Notes: generated by a model not told the origin, from the sequence alone. Shown: positions 7,139-17,176, numbered from the stretch's first letter. The stretch is DNA of 55,049 bases from Deltaproteobacteria bacterium (GCA_002683655.1 NYTS01000058.1:2524-57572), one strand, 5' to 3'. Numbers and translations are program-made.

Positions 7139-7709
7139 ATGCCCAGCCTAAGTGATCCACGACTAATTGAGCCTCAATGTAATGATCTGCAACCCATTGA
7201 GATCCTCCATCAGAATCCATGTTTCTCTCTCAAACAAAGAGTAGACTTCTTTGTGATTGAACCAAGCTTTGGTGTGGTAATGATTCTGTCGGTTGTTGAG
7301 GGCCGCTAAATTGTGCTGTTTGAAGTGAAGCGATCCATTTTAATGATATGCATTCCATGGAAATTCTGGCCGGTGGTATTGAAAAAGGTGAGTCTCCGCA
7401 GGAAGGAGCCCTGAGAAAATTATATGAGGAGACAGGAATCAAAATTTCTGCAGATCGGCTGAAACAGCAGAGTCCATTTGCTCTTTCTCCTCGGGATTCC
7501 TGTTTAGCTAACATCTATGAAGCAGAAATCAGTATGGATGAATTTTTGGCGAGAGCCCACCATGATGAAGAAATCAGTCGGTAAGACTCTTTCATTTTAA
7601 AGAAGTTCAAAGACTGCTGGTAAGTGATGAAATATCTCTGGCTGGGGCCATAGGGCTGCTGAGTCGCATCTTGTTGAAAAATCTCTCTGCTCTCAACAAT
7701 TCGACCTGA
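7139..7709 (+). pseudogene. Decayed NUDIX (ADP-ribose pyrophosphatase-like) gene
   Basis: Three reading frames together spell one NUDIX hydrolase of about 190 residues. Frame A starts at ATG 7139 and reads through SLKQRVDFFVIEP and VVMILSVVEGR, then hits TAA at 7307-7309, after which the same frame continues IVLFEVKRS. Near 7340 the homology shifts to the frame of 7348-7584 (MEILAGGIEKGES, then ALRKLYEETG), which ends at TAA 7582. It then shifts again to VRLFHFKEVQRLLVSDEIS, ending at TGA 7707. There are thus at least one nonsense mutation and two frameshifts. The NUDIX box also has Lys where the family has Glu (RKLYEE instead of REUxEE). The middle piece could be taken for a 78-residue gene but cannot fold as a NUDIX domain alone. 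Confidence 0.85.
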
Positions 7710-7819
7710 AATAATCTTTTAAAAAATTTTGTATTTTCATTGCACCAATTCCCTGTTGGGCAAACTATGAACTTCTTAAATACCTTTACATCTTGAGTTC
7801 CAAATCAAAGGTAAATCTC

Positions 7820-10546
7820 ATGGATAATTTTTCGTTTCTAGGCAACGGAGACATCGGCAATTTTGACCATCTGTTCGAACAGTTCTGTCAGAATCCTGAA
7901 TCAGTAGACGAAAGTTGGCGTCGTTTTTTTGAAGGTTTTGAGTTTTCAAAAGCAAATTACAACCAAGGAGTCATTGACGCATCAATACCTGAGGCTTTCC
8001 AGAAAGAAGTCAATGTACTCAATCTTATTGGAGCATATCGTCAAAGAGGACATCTCTTCGCCAAGACAAATCCTATTCGGCCGAGAAGACTGCATGAACA
8101 ACCAATTCAGTTAGAAAATTTCAACCTCAACGAGGGAGATTTCGAAACCGTTTTTCAAGCTGGTAGCAGGATTGGCTTAGGACCAACAACTTTGCGAGAA
8201 ATTGTAGATTTTCTTGGAAAAACGTATTGTGGGTCAATCGGTGCCGAATATAAATTTGTTCGGACTCCACACGTAGTTGACTGGATTCAGTCTAGGGTTG
8301 AGCAGAATCGTAACCACACCATTTTCAACAAAGAAGAGAAGCAACAAATCTATGAAAAATTGATGAGAGCAGTCGATTTTGAAGCTTTTCTTCACACGAA
8401 GTTCGTAGGACAAAAACGATTCTCGCTTGAGGGTGCAGAAGCGATCATTCCAGCTCTAGAAACAATAGTTGAGGAAGGTGCTGTTCTGGGGGTTAAAGAA
8501 TTTGTAATTGGTATGGCCCATCGTGGACGCCTAAATGTGTTAGCAAATATTCTTAACAAGAGTTATGAGAACATTTTTGCAGAATTTGAAGGGAAATCTT
8601 TTGGAGATTCCCACTTTGAAGGAGATGTGAAATACCACATGGGTTATTCGAGTGACCGAATTGCCCATAATGGTGAGAAAGTCCACTTGAGTCTCGCTCC
8701 AAATCCTTCCCACCTTGAAGCTGTAAACCCCGTTGTTGAGGGAATAGCTAGGGCCAAAATTGAAAAGCGCTACTCTGGAGATGAGAAGAAACTCGTCCCT
8801 ATTCTCATTCATGGGGATGCTTCAATTGCAGGGCAAGGGATCATTTATGAGGTTCTTCAAATGTCCCAATTGGAAGGCTACAAGACAGGTGGAACAGTGC
8901 ATGTTGTACTCAACAACCAGGTAGGCTTTACGACTGACTATATTGAAAGTCGTTCCAGCACTTACTGTACTGATATCGCCAAAACAACGCTATCACCGGT
9001 ATTCCATGTCAATGGAGATGATATTGAGGCTGTAGTCCATACAATCGAAATGGCGCTGGAATTCCGTCAGCAGTTCCATCGGGACGTTTTTGTGGATATC
9101 CTTGCTTATCGCAAACACGGGCACAACGAAGGTGACGAACCGCGCTTTACACAACCAACTCTTTATGAGTTGATTGGTAAGCACCCCAACCCAAAGTTGA
9201 TTTATCGTAATCAGCTGATTGATGAAGGTACTTTCAGTGGAGAAGAATTAGACGAAATTGATCGTAATTTCAGAGAACAAATGAACTCCTCGCTGGAACT
9301 CTCGCACCAAAGAGAACAACTAGAGCCCACCTCTTTCTTCGAAGGAGATTGGCAAGGGCTAAGATTGGCACAACAGGAAGAACACCAGAAATCACCTGAC
9401 ACTGGTGTGGATCGGGCACAACTCCATAAATTAGCAAAAAAACTGACAACACTCCCCGAGGATTGGAAGATTTTTCCGAAAATCCGAAATCTCTACAAAG
9501 ATCGATCAAAGATGGTCAACGAAAGAGAGATTCTTGATTGGGGCATGGGTGAGCAACTAGCCTATGCCTCTCTACTTGAAGAGGGAACTGGAATTAGAAT
9601 CAGTGGTCAGGATGTTCGACGTGGCACATTCTCTCATAGACATGCAGTTGTCGTGGAAGAAGACGACACGAAGCATTTTCCTCTCATGCATCTCAGTAAT
9701 TCCCAAGGATTGCTGAGTATTTATAATTCACATCTTTCCGAATATGGAGTCCTTGGCTTCGAGTATGGTTATGCTGTGTCATCACCTAAAGATCTGGTGA
9801 TTTGGGAAGCGCAATTTGGTGATTTTGCTAATGGCGCTCAAATAATTATTGATCAATTTATTGCTTCTGCAGAAACAAAGTGGCAGCGGATGAATGGTTT
9901 GGTTCTCCAATTACCACATGGCTATGAGGGCCAAGGTCCAGAGCACTCATCAGCAAGAATTGAAAGATTTATGACCTTGTGTGCCGACAACAACATGTAC
10001 ATTTTGAATTGTACAACTCCAGCCAATCTATTTCATGCTCTTCGAAGGCAGACTGCACGTCCATTTCGAAAACCATTGGTGATCTTCACCCCAAAAAGTC
10101 TGCTGCGTCATCCAAAGTGTGTCAGTTCTCTAAATGATTTTGAAAAGGGCACCTGTTTTCAAGAAATTATTGATGATAATTATGCTGATCCAGCAAAGGT
10201 CAAAAGAGTCTTGTTTTGCAACGGAAAAATCTACTATGACCTTTTAGAGAGGCAGCATTTTGAAGAACGCAAAGATGTTGCTGTTGTACGCCTAGAGCAA
10301 CTCTATCCGATGGCAACAGAACAGATCATGGAAATACGAAATCGTTACGTACAGACGCAGGAGTGGTTTTGGGTTCAGGAGGAGCCCGAAAACATGGGTG
10401 CAGCAGGATTCATGATGAGGAAATTTCCTGATCTTGGAAGCTCCTTGAAGTTAATTTCGCGCAAAGAAAGCAGTAGTCCTTCAACCGGATTTTCCGTGAT
10501 GCACAAAAGGCAACAAGAAGAATTAATTCATCTAGCGTTTGCTTAA
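7820..10546 (+). CDS. sucA: 2-oxoglutarate dehydrogenase E1 component
   Basis: Thiamine-diphosphate-dependent E1 of the 2-oxoglutarate dehydrogenase complex (TCA cycle). It decarboxylates 2-oxoglutarate and succinylates the lipoyl arm of E2. I prefer the ATG at 7820 (908 residues; E. coli 933) over a TTG at 7793, because NFSFLGNG begins the family's N-terminal E2-binding segment. Motifs include GMAHRGRLN near residue 230, YHMGYSSDR, HLEAVNPVVEG, and the ThDP region GDASIAGQG with LNNQVGFTT. The C-terminal half has the transketolase-like pyrimidine and C-terminal domains. sucB follows after 37 bases. Neither succinyl-CoA synthetase genes nor lpdA are adjacent. Confidence 0.97.
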   Translation: MDNFSFLGNGDIGNFDHLFEQFCQNPESVDESWRRFFEGFEFSKANYNQGVIDASIPEAFQKEVNVLNLIGAYRQRGHLFAKTNPIRPRRLHEQPIQLENFNLNEGDFETVFQAGSRIGLGPTTLREIVDFLGKTYCGSIGAEYKFVRTPHVVDWIQSRVEQNRNHTIFNKEEKQQIYEKLMRAVDFEAFLHTKFVGQKRFSLEGAEAIIPALETIVEEGAVLGVKEFVIGMAHRGRLNVLANILNKSYENIFAEFEGKSFGDSHFEGDVKYHMGYSSDRIAHNGEKVHLSLAPNPSHLEAVNPVVEGIARAKIEKRYSGDEKKLVPILIHGDASIAGQGIIYEVLQMSQLEGYKTGGTVHVVLNNQVGFTTDYIESRSSTYCTDIAKTTLSPVFHVNGDDIEAVVHTIEMALEFRQQFHRDVFVDILAYRKHGHNEGDEPRFTQPTLYELIGKHPNPKLIYRNQLIDEGTFSGEELDEIDRNFREQMNSSLELSHQREQLEPTSFFEGDWQGLRLAQQEEHQKSPDTGVDRAQLHKLAKKLTTLPEDWKIFPKIRNLYKDRSKMVNEREILDWGMGEQLAYASLLEEGTGIRISGQDVRRGTFSHRHAVVVEEDDTKHFPLMHLSNSQGLLSIYNSHLSEYGVLGFEYGYAVSSPKDLVIWEAQFGDFANGAQIIIDQFIASAETKWQRMNGLVLQLPHGYEGQGPEHSSARIERFMTLCADNNMYILNCTTPANLFHALRRQTARPFRKPLVIFTPKSLLRHPKCVSSLNDFEKGTCFQEIIDDNYADPAKVKRVLFCNGKIYYDLLERQHFEERKDVAVVRLEQLYPMATEQIMEIRNRYVQTQEWFWVQEEPENMGAAGFMMRKFPDLGSSLKLISRKESSSPSTGFSVMHKRQQEELIHLAFA

Positions 10547-10583
10547 AATCCTCAAATTACAATTCTAAGTTCAGAGATAAAGT

Positions 10584-11825
10584 ATGTCCGTCGTTGAGAT
10601 AAAGATCCCTAGCCCCGGAGAATCAATCACAGAGGTTACTATTGAAACCTGGCACAAGGCAGATGGAGAATTCGTTCAGGTTGATGAAATTTTATGCGAG
10701 ATTGAAACTGACAAAGCAACTTTACCTATGCCCGCAGAGGTTGCGGGGACAGTTCAAATCATATTGCAAGAGGGGGCTGACGCAAAAGTAGGAGACGTAC
10801 TTTGTAAAATTGACACGGCTGGAGTATCAAGTGCTGATTCAAGCAGACCAACTACCCAATCATCAAATGCAGCACCCGAGAAGGTAGAACAATCCAGCGT
10901 TGGGTATGCAGCTGGACATCCATCTCCTGCAGCAAAAAAGTTGATGAACGAAGCAGAGATCTCTGCCGAACAGGTTAAAGGTTCTGGCCCTGGCAATCGA
11001 ATTACAAAGCAAGATGTGGAACTAGCTAAAAATCAGCAGCCTCCACCCCCGAAAACTGGGTCCACAGCCGTTGCACCCTCTACCCAATCTAAATCTGATG
11101 GAGAGACCGTTCCTAAGTCCTCCAGCAGGGAGCAGCGACGTGAAAAAATGTCGCGGCTGCGGACCAAACTTTCGGAACGCCTTGTAGCAGTGAAGAACGA
11201 AACCGCCATGCTGACAACCTTTAATGAGGTTGACATGAGCGCGATCTTTGCCATGAGAAAGGATTACAAGGACAGATTTGAAAAAAAATATGGGCAGCGT
11301 CTTGGTTTTATGGGCTTCTTCACCAAAGCTGTGAGTGAGGCTGTTCAAGATTTTCCCGCAGTGAATGCAATGATTGATGGCAATGAGATTGTTTATAGTG
11401 ATTTCGTCGACATCGGCATCGCTGTAAGTGCTCCAAAAGGGTTAGTAGTCCCTGTCGTTCGCAATGCGGAAAGCTTGAGTATTCCACAAATTGAACTGGA
11501 GATTGGAAGGCTTGCTAAGCGAGCAAGGGATAATAAGTTGAGCGTTGAAGAAATGACGGGAGGTACTTTCTCGATCACTAACGGTGGCGTCTTCGGGTCC
11601 ATGCTTTCAACACCGATCATCAACCCTCCTCAAAGCGCCATTCTAGGGATGCATAACGTGGTGGAACGACCAGTAGCTTTAAACGGACAGGTAGTGATTC
11701 GTCCTGTTATGTACTTAGCTCTCAGTTACGATCATCGAATCGTTGATGGGCGTGAATCCGTCAGTTTCCTGTTCAAAGTGAAAGAATATCTCGAGAATCC
11801 TGCGAGGATACTTCTGGGAGTATGA
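10584..11825 (+). CDS. sucB: Dihydrolipoyl succinyltransferase E2 of 2-oxoglutarate dehydrogenase
   Basis: Core of the 2-oxoglutarate dehydrogenase complex; moves the succinyl group from lipoyl-lysine to CoA. Domain order: an N-terminal lipoyl domain with the modified lysine K44 in IETDKATLP; a Pro/Gln/Ser-rich linker; the peripheral subunit-binding domain around residues 112-150 (HPSPAAKKL to [11 protein letters not shown]); a second linker; and the acyltransferase domain ending with the catalytic H384 and D388 in [11 protein letters not shown]. One lipoyl domain and 413 residues are typical of SucB. It is transcribed with sucA. A hairpin at 11856-11885 follows. Confidence 0.97.
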   Translation: MSVVEIKIPSPGESITEVTIETWHKADGEFVQVDEILCEIETDKATLPMPAEVAGTVQIILQEGADAKVGDVLCKIDTAGVSSADSSRPTTQSSNAAPEKVEQSSVGYAAGHPSPAAKKLMNEAEISAEQVKGSGPGNRITKQDVELAKNQQPPPPKTGSTAVAPSTQSKSDGETVPKSSSREQRREKMSRLRTKLSERLVAVKNETAMLTTFNEVDMSAIFAMRKDYKDRFEKKYGQRLGFMGFFTKAVSEAVQDFPAVNAMIDGNEIVYSDFVDIGIAVSAPKGLVVPVVRNAESLSIPQIELEIGRLAKRARDNKLSVEEMTGGTFSITNGGVFGSMLSTPIINPPQSAILGMHNVVERPVALNGQVVIRPVMYLALSYDHRIVDGRESVSFLFKVKEYLENPARILLGV

Positions 11826-11855
11826 AACTAAAGGAGGGATGATTTAGCGAAAAGA

Positions 11856-11885
11856 TAGTCGGTACTTGCTAAGAGGCACCGACTA
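11856..11885. terminator. Hairpin between convergent sucB and SapC-family genes
   Basis: TAGTCGGT (11856-11863) pairs perfectly with ACCGACTA (11878-11885) across a 14-base loop. It lies 30 bases after the sucB stop and just beyond the 3' end of the convergent gene. There is no strong T-tract on either side, so termination efficiency is uncertain; it may instead stabilise the 3' ends. Confidence 0.5.
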
Positions 11886-11894
11886 CTCAATGTG

Positions 11895-12620
11895 TTAATT
11901 TGTTGCGGAAGGCACCTCCTCATCTGTTCGGAATTGAGCTAACCGATCCGCTTGTGGCAGAGAGGCCAAATGGGCATAAATTGCAGGAAGCGAGTTGCTT
12001 CTGCGCAACTTAAGAAAGTCGTTGTCACCGAGCTTGTTAAGATTTTCCTCGTTCACAAGATATAAGCCTCGAATCTGCTGGTTTTGCCCCATGTTTTGGA
12101 AGTTGAGATTCATTGAGGTAAACAGGTTCATGTCTTTCAATTCCTTGCAAACTTGGTGAGTGAACTGCTCCATTTGGTGTAACTCGGTCAGATACTTTCT
12201 GACATGTTCCATTGTCTCACTCAACTCCCCTTCTGCTGTGAACAAGGGGTTCCCTTCCTCGGTTCCAACCAATTCACTTTCCTCATCAACACAAATTAGA
12301 AATTGATTGGGATCCTGGGTAGGTGCAAGGGTAAACGGATACCTGCGAATAGCAGCAGGAACATAGGGAACTAACCATTTTCCCTGATCATCAATATAAA
12401 GATTCTCCCCTTGCTGTAGCCCGAGCAAAGCAACAGGCCTGAATTCCTTTGAACTCGGCTCTTCTAAGAAGATGATTGGATAGTAAGCAGCAGCTCTGAA
12501 AAATTCTTTGAGAGCAATGGGAGCAATATGAAAATCTTTAGCAAAAAGGAAATTGTCTGTTCCCTTGACAAACAGATGGCTGTGATTTTCTTTTGTTACG
12601 GGTACAACTTTCTTAAACAT
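11895..12620 (-). CDS. SapC-family protein
   Basis: Matches the SapC family, named after a Campylobacter S-layer locus protein and found in many proteobacteria; its molecular function is not established. Typical features are the N-terminal VVPVTKENH, the FAKDFHIAPIAL stretch, YPIIFLEE, a GENLYIDDQGKWLVPYVPA segment near residue 80 and the IRRYPF motif. I use the ATG at 12620 (241 residues) instead of one five codons upstream because AGGAG lies 4 bases before it. No signal peptide or membrane segment is visible, so it is probably soluble. It faces sucB tail to tail, and no S-layer gene is nearby. Confidence 0.8.
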   Translation of the reverse strand: MFKKVVPVTKENHSHLFVKGTDNFLFAKDFHIAPIALKEFFRAAAYYPIIFLEEPSSKEFRPVALLGLQQGENLYIDDQGKWLVPYVPAAIRRYPFTLAPTQDPNQFLICVDEESELVGTEEGNPLFTAEGELSETMEHVRKYLTELHQMEQFTHQVCKELKDMNLFTSMNLNFQNMGQNQQIRGLYLVNEENLNKLGDNDFLKLRRSNSLPAIYAHLASLPQADRLAQFRTDEEVPSATN

Positions 12621-12702
12621 GCGACTCCTGTGCATGGTTGGAAATGGGTCAAAGAGACTTAACCTTTCAATGGCTCATCGAATCAAAATTACTAGACTTT
12701 GA

Positions 12703-13251
12703 ATGTTACACTCAAGCCCACAATATAAAATCATTCAGGAATGGGTCAAGTTGACTGCTACTGAGCTAATTTATGTGAAAAATGAAAAGTCATCAATGTG
12801 GAAACGTTCAAGGGGTTGGATTCGCAATGGAAAAGACCCGACCAGTCTTGCAGAACTTGACAAGAATTGTTTTAAGAAAGCTTGGCGAGAAGAGTCATTC
12901 ATCAAATTGATGAACCATTCGTGGTTTCGTGCTTGGACATGGCATACTGAAGCCAATTCAAAGGCTTTAGCATTTTTGATCGTAGAAGATCAGCCTGATT
13001 TGTTCTCAATCCTCAGAGTTGGAGTAGTTCCAGATCACCAGCGGCAAGGAATCGGGAGAGAAATGATGGACTTCTTGATTCAGCTAGCTAGGAATGAGCA
13101 GGTTCCGAAAATTTTACTTGAAGTACATGAGTTCAATCTCGCAGCTCAGCACCTATACTTTGCCTCAGGTTTTCGTCAAATTCATCTAAAGAAAGGCTAT
13201 TACCACGATCCCCCAGGAAATGCTCTGGTATTGAGTAAAGCAATCTCTTAG
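12703..13251 (+). CDS. GNAT-family N-acetyltransferase, RimI-like
   Basis: Acetyl-CoA-dependent acetyltransferase resembling RimI, which acetylates protein N-termini. The acetyl-CoA loop is HQRQGIGREMM (about residues 108-118), preceded by the beta-strand LRVGVVPD. The RimI-like C-terminus contains ILLEVHEFNLAAQHLY, ASGFRQIHLKKGYY and a terminal ALVLSK. The domain proper begins near LAELDKNCF (residue 49). The first ATG gives 182 residues but has no Shine-Dalgarno. The ATG at 12796 would give a 151-residue protein closer to the usual RimI length, so the true start is uncertain. The target is unknown and no ribosomal protein gene is adjacent. Confidence 0.75.
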   Translation: MLHSSPQYKIIQEWVKLTATELIYVKNEKSSMWKRSRGWIRNGKDPTSLAELDKNCFKKAWREESFIKLMNHSWFRAWTWHTEANSKALAFLIVEDQPDLFSILRVGVVPDHQRQGIGREMMDFLIQLARNEQVPKILLEVHEFNLAAQHLYFASGFRQIHLKKGYYHDPPGNALVLSKAIS

Positions 13252-13577
13252 CTGGCTATCGACGTGGCTGGTGCCCACTCAGTTCTCTTATAAAGCATTG
13301 GAGAAACCCAAGTCTTCCTTGAGGCAGAATAACCTATCAAAGCAACCTTTTTGCATTTCCAGAAACTGACAGGAAAACTTTCCAATGTTAACCCTTCCTA
13401 ATCAAAATGAAGGGCACCCACATGAGTACCTCTAATTGAACTGAGAATTAAAATTTAGTTTTTTTACTTTGATTTCCTCAACACATTCTTCGAAGACTTC
13501 GTAATTCGAAAGTTCTTACATTAGCGTAATGTGAAATTTGAGAATTCAGAACCTGACTGAGATATTTGTAGATGGGC
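13252..13577. other. Non-coding spacer, about 325 bases
   Basis: I found no plausible gene; the longest frames with a start are under 20 codons. ACATTA (13518-13523) and TAATGT (13527-13532) form a 6-bp hairpin with a 3-base loop, near the 3' end of the decayed transporter on the minus strand. Several TTCG repeats lie around 13488-13512. Nothing else was recognised. Confidence 0.4.
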
Positions 13578-14492
13578 CTATATTATAGACAGGAGGATTG
13601 TCATGGTAAACACGCCAAGCATTGTTGAGAGCAGAACAGAGGTTGTCACGAAATCAGGAACGAGATCGTTTTCAATTGCGATGATCGCAGCAAGGATTGC
13701 TGTCGCCATAGCTGCTTGCAAAATTCCAATATTTTTTCTCCAGTTCTCCCAATGGAAAAAGGGATGCCAAGCCAAACACCAGCAATGGTGCTAATAGCAA
13801 ACTAAGTCCACAAGCTATCCAAATATCTAGGTTCAACTCTAATTTCTCAACGCTAGATAGATGAACACCAAGGGTGACAATCATTGTTGGGATCATAGCC
13901 TGTCCCAACAAACCTGTAAGCCCATCTACTGAGAGTGGCACTTTTCAACCTGTCGCAGCAAAAATAGCTGCAGGGGGAGGTGCGAGAAGAGCTCGGGTTT
14001 TCAGCACGCTCGTAACTGCCGACAAACTACCTTTGCGAACCCATCCAGCCACCCCAACCCCAATGACAAATGAAGTCACTAGAATTGAAAGAAAATAGAC
14101 AGTTGCTGGGACTTTCGATACTTCACCGAATCAGAAATCCAACAGAGACAGCCCAAAGTTCCCAACATTGCCAAAAATAGAAATCAATACAAAGGCGGCA
14201 ATGATTTCACGTGATCTTCCCAAAATTTTACCAACAAAAACTGCCCCAATTGCTACCATTATATGGGTTAAAACACTATAGCCTACCATCATCAACTTCG
14301 TTGACAGAGGAACCGAAGATTGGCTGATAACATTGAAAACAAAGGCTGGCATTGAAATTAAGTAGGCATATCGAGTCATTGTTTTTGCCTTCATCCCAGC
14401 AATGGGCCTGTGAAATAACCGATGGCCACTAGTGCAAAAACTGGTAGAACAACATTCAAGAAGACTTGGAAAGTACCCAAGAACCAAATCAT
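13578..14492 (-). pseudogene. Decayed AEC (auxin efflux carrier-type) transporter
   Basis: Fragments in two frames together make one ten-helix AEC permease of about 305 residues. The N-terminus reads MIWFLGTFQVFLNVVLPVFA in one frame. Near 14400 the homology moves to another frame (MKAKTMTRYAYLISMPAFVF). That frame is interrupted by TGA at 14131-14133 (after FGLSLLDF) and by TGA at 13945-13947 (between AIFAATG and KVPLSVDGL), with coding sense continuing in frame after both. Near 13750 it moves back to the first frame for the end (AIIAIENDLVPDF, then TILLSII). Two frameshifts and two nonsense codons make it inactive. AEC proteins export organic acids or amino acids; the substrate cannot be inferred. 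Confidence 0.85.
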
Positions 14493-14682
14493 CTCCAGCA
14501 ACAAGATCAATGCAATGAAAGCCGTGAGGACACTCTTGGAAAAATGAAAAGGTGATTTCGACTGGGGATCTTTCAACATGATTAGTGAAGACTTGAATTG
14601 AGACGATCTTTAATGATTTCAATTTTTCAATGTTTTGCAAAATGCAAAATGAGAGGGCCTTTTCGATAGTTTGCTTACTGGA

Positions 14683-15885
14683 TTAAGAGCACTTTTGAAG
14701 AAGTAAACCCTTCAGGTACTCACATTCTGGAAAAGATAGTAATTGTGGATGATCTTGATCTGCTGAAAAGTTATCAAGAATCGAAAAGTCTTGTCGGGCA
14801 TCCGCTGTACTACTTGCCAAAATCTTTTTGAATAATTCTGGACTGATCGCACTTGAGCAACTAAATGTGGCCAATAATCCTCCTGCATTCAGAAGTTTCA
14901 TAGCGAGCAAATTGATGTCTTTGTAGGCTCGTGAAGCTTTTTCAACATTCTGTTTTGTGGGGGCAAACTTCGGCGGATCAAGAATAATTAAGTCAAAATT
15001 CCGTCCTTGATCTCGAAATTTTCTAAGAGACATAAAGACATCTGCTTCTATCCACTCGGTGTTTTCTTCTGGCAGCCCATTTGTTTTTGTATTCAATTTT
15101 GCCATTTTCAACGCTGGTCTAGAGCTGTCAATGGAAGTTACAAACCTTGCCCCCCCACGTAATGCATTTAGACTGAATCCACCCGTATAACAAAAACAGT
15201 TTAGTACCTCTTTGTTGTTTGAAATTTCTTGAATCTTGGCTCGGTTAGCTCGCTGATCTAGGTAAAATCCTGTTTTTTGGCCATTTTCAACATCAATGTA
15301 ATACTCAAGCCCATGTTCCTGAATCACAAATTTGGGGGGCAACTCTCCCAGAATTGCGCCACACTTTCTTTCAAGTCCTTCTAATCTTCGCACCTCTGTA
15401 TCAGACCTCTCAAAAACACACTCTAATCCTGTCAGATCTATCAATTGTTGAATCAAGATCTCTCTCCAGTATTCCATGCCGACAGATAGGATTTGTAGCA
15501 CCAAGACCTGATCATATTGATCAACGATGAGACCTGGTAAACCATCAGCTTCACCATGTACAAGACGTTTTGCATTACTGGCAAGATTGCTGGAACTACG
15601 ATAAGATAAAGCCTTCTGCAATCGAGAATGGATAAAATTATCATCAATTTTATCCTGTTCATTAAAGCTCCAAAAACGTAATCGAATTTGAGATTTTGGA
15701 CTCCATGCAGCATATCCTAAGAATTTTCCTGATGACGTTTCCACTCTGACGGTTTGACCTGGGAGATTTGCATCTGATTCAGATTCCAAAGCACCGGAGA
15801 ACAACCATGGGTGTCGTCGATGAACAGATTTTTCACGACCTGGGTTCAGACGAATAACAGGAATGGAAGTTGATTTAGGTTTCAT
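14683..15885 (-). CDS. rlmI: 23S rRNA (cytosine-C5) methyltransferase, RlmI type
   Basis: SAM-dependent methyltransferase of the RlmI family (m5C1962 of 23S rRNA in E. coli). The start is set to the ATG at 15885 (400 residues; E. coli 396), since homologs begin shortly before GREKSVHRRHPWLFSGA, the start of the PUA RNA-binding domain; an upstream frame adds 23 unrelated codons. A central EEHG-like domain contains ENGQKTGFYLDQR. The Rossmann methyltransferase has VLNCFCYTGGFSLNAL, then ILDPPKF near residue 310 and the nucleophile cysteine in TFSCSS near 355. No operon partner is evident. With rlmL, this is the second rRNA methyltransferase in the window. Confidence 0.92.
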   Translation of the reverse strand: MKPKSTSIPVIRLNPGREKSVHRRHPWLFSGALESESDANLPGQTVRVETSSGKFLGYAAWSPKSQIRLRFWSFNEQDKIDDNFIHSRLQKALSYRSSSNLASNAKRLVHGEADGLPGLIVDQYDQVLVLQILSVGMEYWREILIQQLIDLTGLECVFERSDTEVRRLEGLERKCGAILGELPPKFVIQEHGLEYYIDVENGQKTGFYLDQRANRAKIQEISNNKEVLNCFCYTGGFSLNALRGGARFVTSIDSSRPALKMAKLNTKTNGLPEENTEWIEADVFMSLRKFRDQGRNFDLIILDPPKFAPTKQNVEKASRAYKDINLLAMKLLNAGGLLATFSCSSAISPELFKKILASSTADARQDFSILDNFSADQDHPQLLSFPECEYLKGLLLQKCS

Positions 15886-16057
15886 GAATTTTTCTGAAAA
15901 GTGATTGTCGTTTGCTTTAATCAGGAACAAATCCCCAAAAATTGCACCAATCAATCAAAAACCTTCAGTCATTGATAGGAATAGTGGCTCAGCGAAGCAA
16001 AAATCTTAGGTGCTTGTATCACCTGAAATCTTCACGCATTGATTACGCAAATTTGGA

Positions 16058-17176
16058 ATGGATCCCCAACGTAAGCGATATTACTGGATTGGAGCAATCC
16101 TACTAACACTGTGGTTAGCAGTATGGCTTACTGCCACTCTGGTCTGGAACCGGCTTGATGCAGACAGATTAATCATACGTCAGATATGGTCATCAGAAAC
16201 AGGATGGTCACTCGGTGATGCGCAGCCTTGGCGTTTCCTCTATGAATTCGGAACGATTCCAGCCTTTGCACTTACCTTTATTAGTCTACTTGCTTGGTAT
16301 CGCTCCCTCCAATCACCAAAATGGATCCGCTTTCGTCGCTATTTTCTGCTCTACAGCTTAACCTCAATTGTTGGGGCAGGCCTAATCGTTAATGCACTTT
16401 TAAAAGAATACACTGGGAGACCTCGTCCTAGAGAGGTCGCAGAATTTGGGGGTAATTGGGAATATCGGGCTGCTTTGGAACTAGGCATACCAGGTCAGGG
16501 TCAGTCCTTTCCATGTGGACACTGCACAATGGGATTCATCTTTGCCTCCGGTGTAATGTTCTGGAACTACTCTCCTCCAGTAGCCATTGGATCTTTGGCA
16601 CTGGGGTTAGGTTATGGCACGCTGATGAGCACAGCCAGACTCCTCCAAGGTGCTCACTATGTAAGTGATGCTTTTTGGTCTTTAGGGGTGATGGGCGCTA
16701 CGTTTATCTGCTTTTACTTTTTCGTCCTTCAACCTCCACTATCTGATAGCGTCCTTGTTAGAAAAATTAGCAATCGAACTAAATGGCGCTTACGAATAGG
16801 TATAACTGCTTGCCTGATTTTGATAACAGTCCTCTATTCGACACGACGCCCTTTTTTTAAGGAACATCAAAGAATTGTAAGTTTGCCCTTGGAAGCTCAG
16901 CACATTGAGCTTGTCACGAATGTTCCGGCTGAAAATTGGGCCGTTGAATTTACAAATATTGATCACCTGATCATGGATCTTCAGGCAAATGGCTTTGCTT
17001 TTCCTGCATCACAACATGATCTTGATGTTGGTACTGAACTGTCTTCTGAAGGAATCATGCAGATCCTCGTGAACAGCAAAACGGTTGGTTACTTTCCTGA
17101 ACTGCACGAAGGAGTTACCTTGAAAGTCCCCGTGCGTTTTCAGCACCGTCTATCTTTGACTCCACTACCCCCTTGA
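16058..17176 (+). CDS. PAP2-family membrane phosphatase
   Basis: Integral membrane lipid phosphatase-like protein of 372 residues. Transmembrane segments lie near residues 8-30, 66-82, 95-115, 157-190, 205-225 and 245-263. The three phosphatase motifs are K116-x6-R123-P124, PCGH (152-155) and R194-x5-H200-xxx-D204. The usual Ser of PSGH is Cys, and the usual Ser before R194 is Ala; the catalytic Arg and His residues are intact. After the last helix there is a roughly 100-residue non-membrane tail (about 272-372), which I do not recognise. The stop overlaps the next gene's start (TGATG), so the two are probably translated together. The substrate could be undecaprenyl diphosphate or a lipid A-type phosphate; unknown. 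Confidence 0.8.
   Translation: MDPQRKRYYWIGAILLTLWLAVWLTATLVWNRLDADRLIIRQIWSSETGWSLGDAQPWRFLYEFGTIPAFALTFISLLAWYRSLQSPKWIRFRRYFLLYSLTSIVGAGLIVNALLKEYTGRPRPREVAEFGGNWEYRAALELGIPGQGQSFPCGHCTMGFIFASGVMFWNYSPPVAIGSLALGLGYGTLMSTARLLQGAHYVSDAFWSLGVMGATFICFYFFVLQPPLSDSVLVRKISNRTKWRLRIGITACLILITVLYSTRRPFFKEHQRIVSLPLEAQHIELVTNVPAENWAVEFTNIDHLIMDLQANGFAFPASQHDLDVGTELSSEGIMQILVNSKTVGYFPELHEGVTLKVPVRFQHRLSLTPLPP

Noticed and set aside
7348-7584. A complete small NUDIX gene of 78 residues
   Set aside because: Homology continues in other frames both before and after it, so it is only the middle part of a broken gene.
13874-14098. Plus-strand frame inside the AEC region
   Set aside because: Low-complexity translation that runs antisense to recognisable AEC membrane segments.
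13578-14492. TGA read as tryptophan or selenocysteine in the AEC gene
   Set aside because: Many intact genes in the window end with TGA, no SECIS-like hairpin was seen, and the gene also has two frameshifts.
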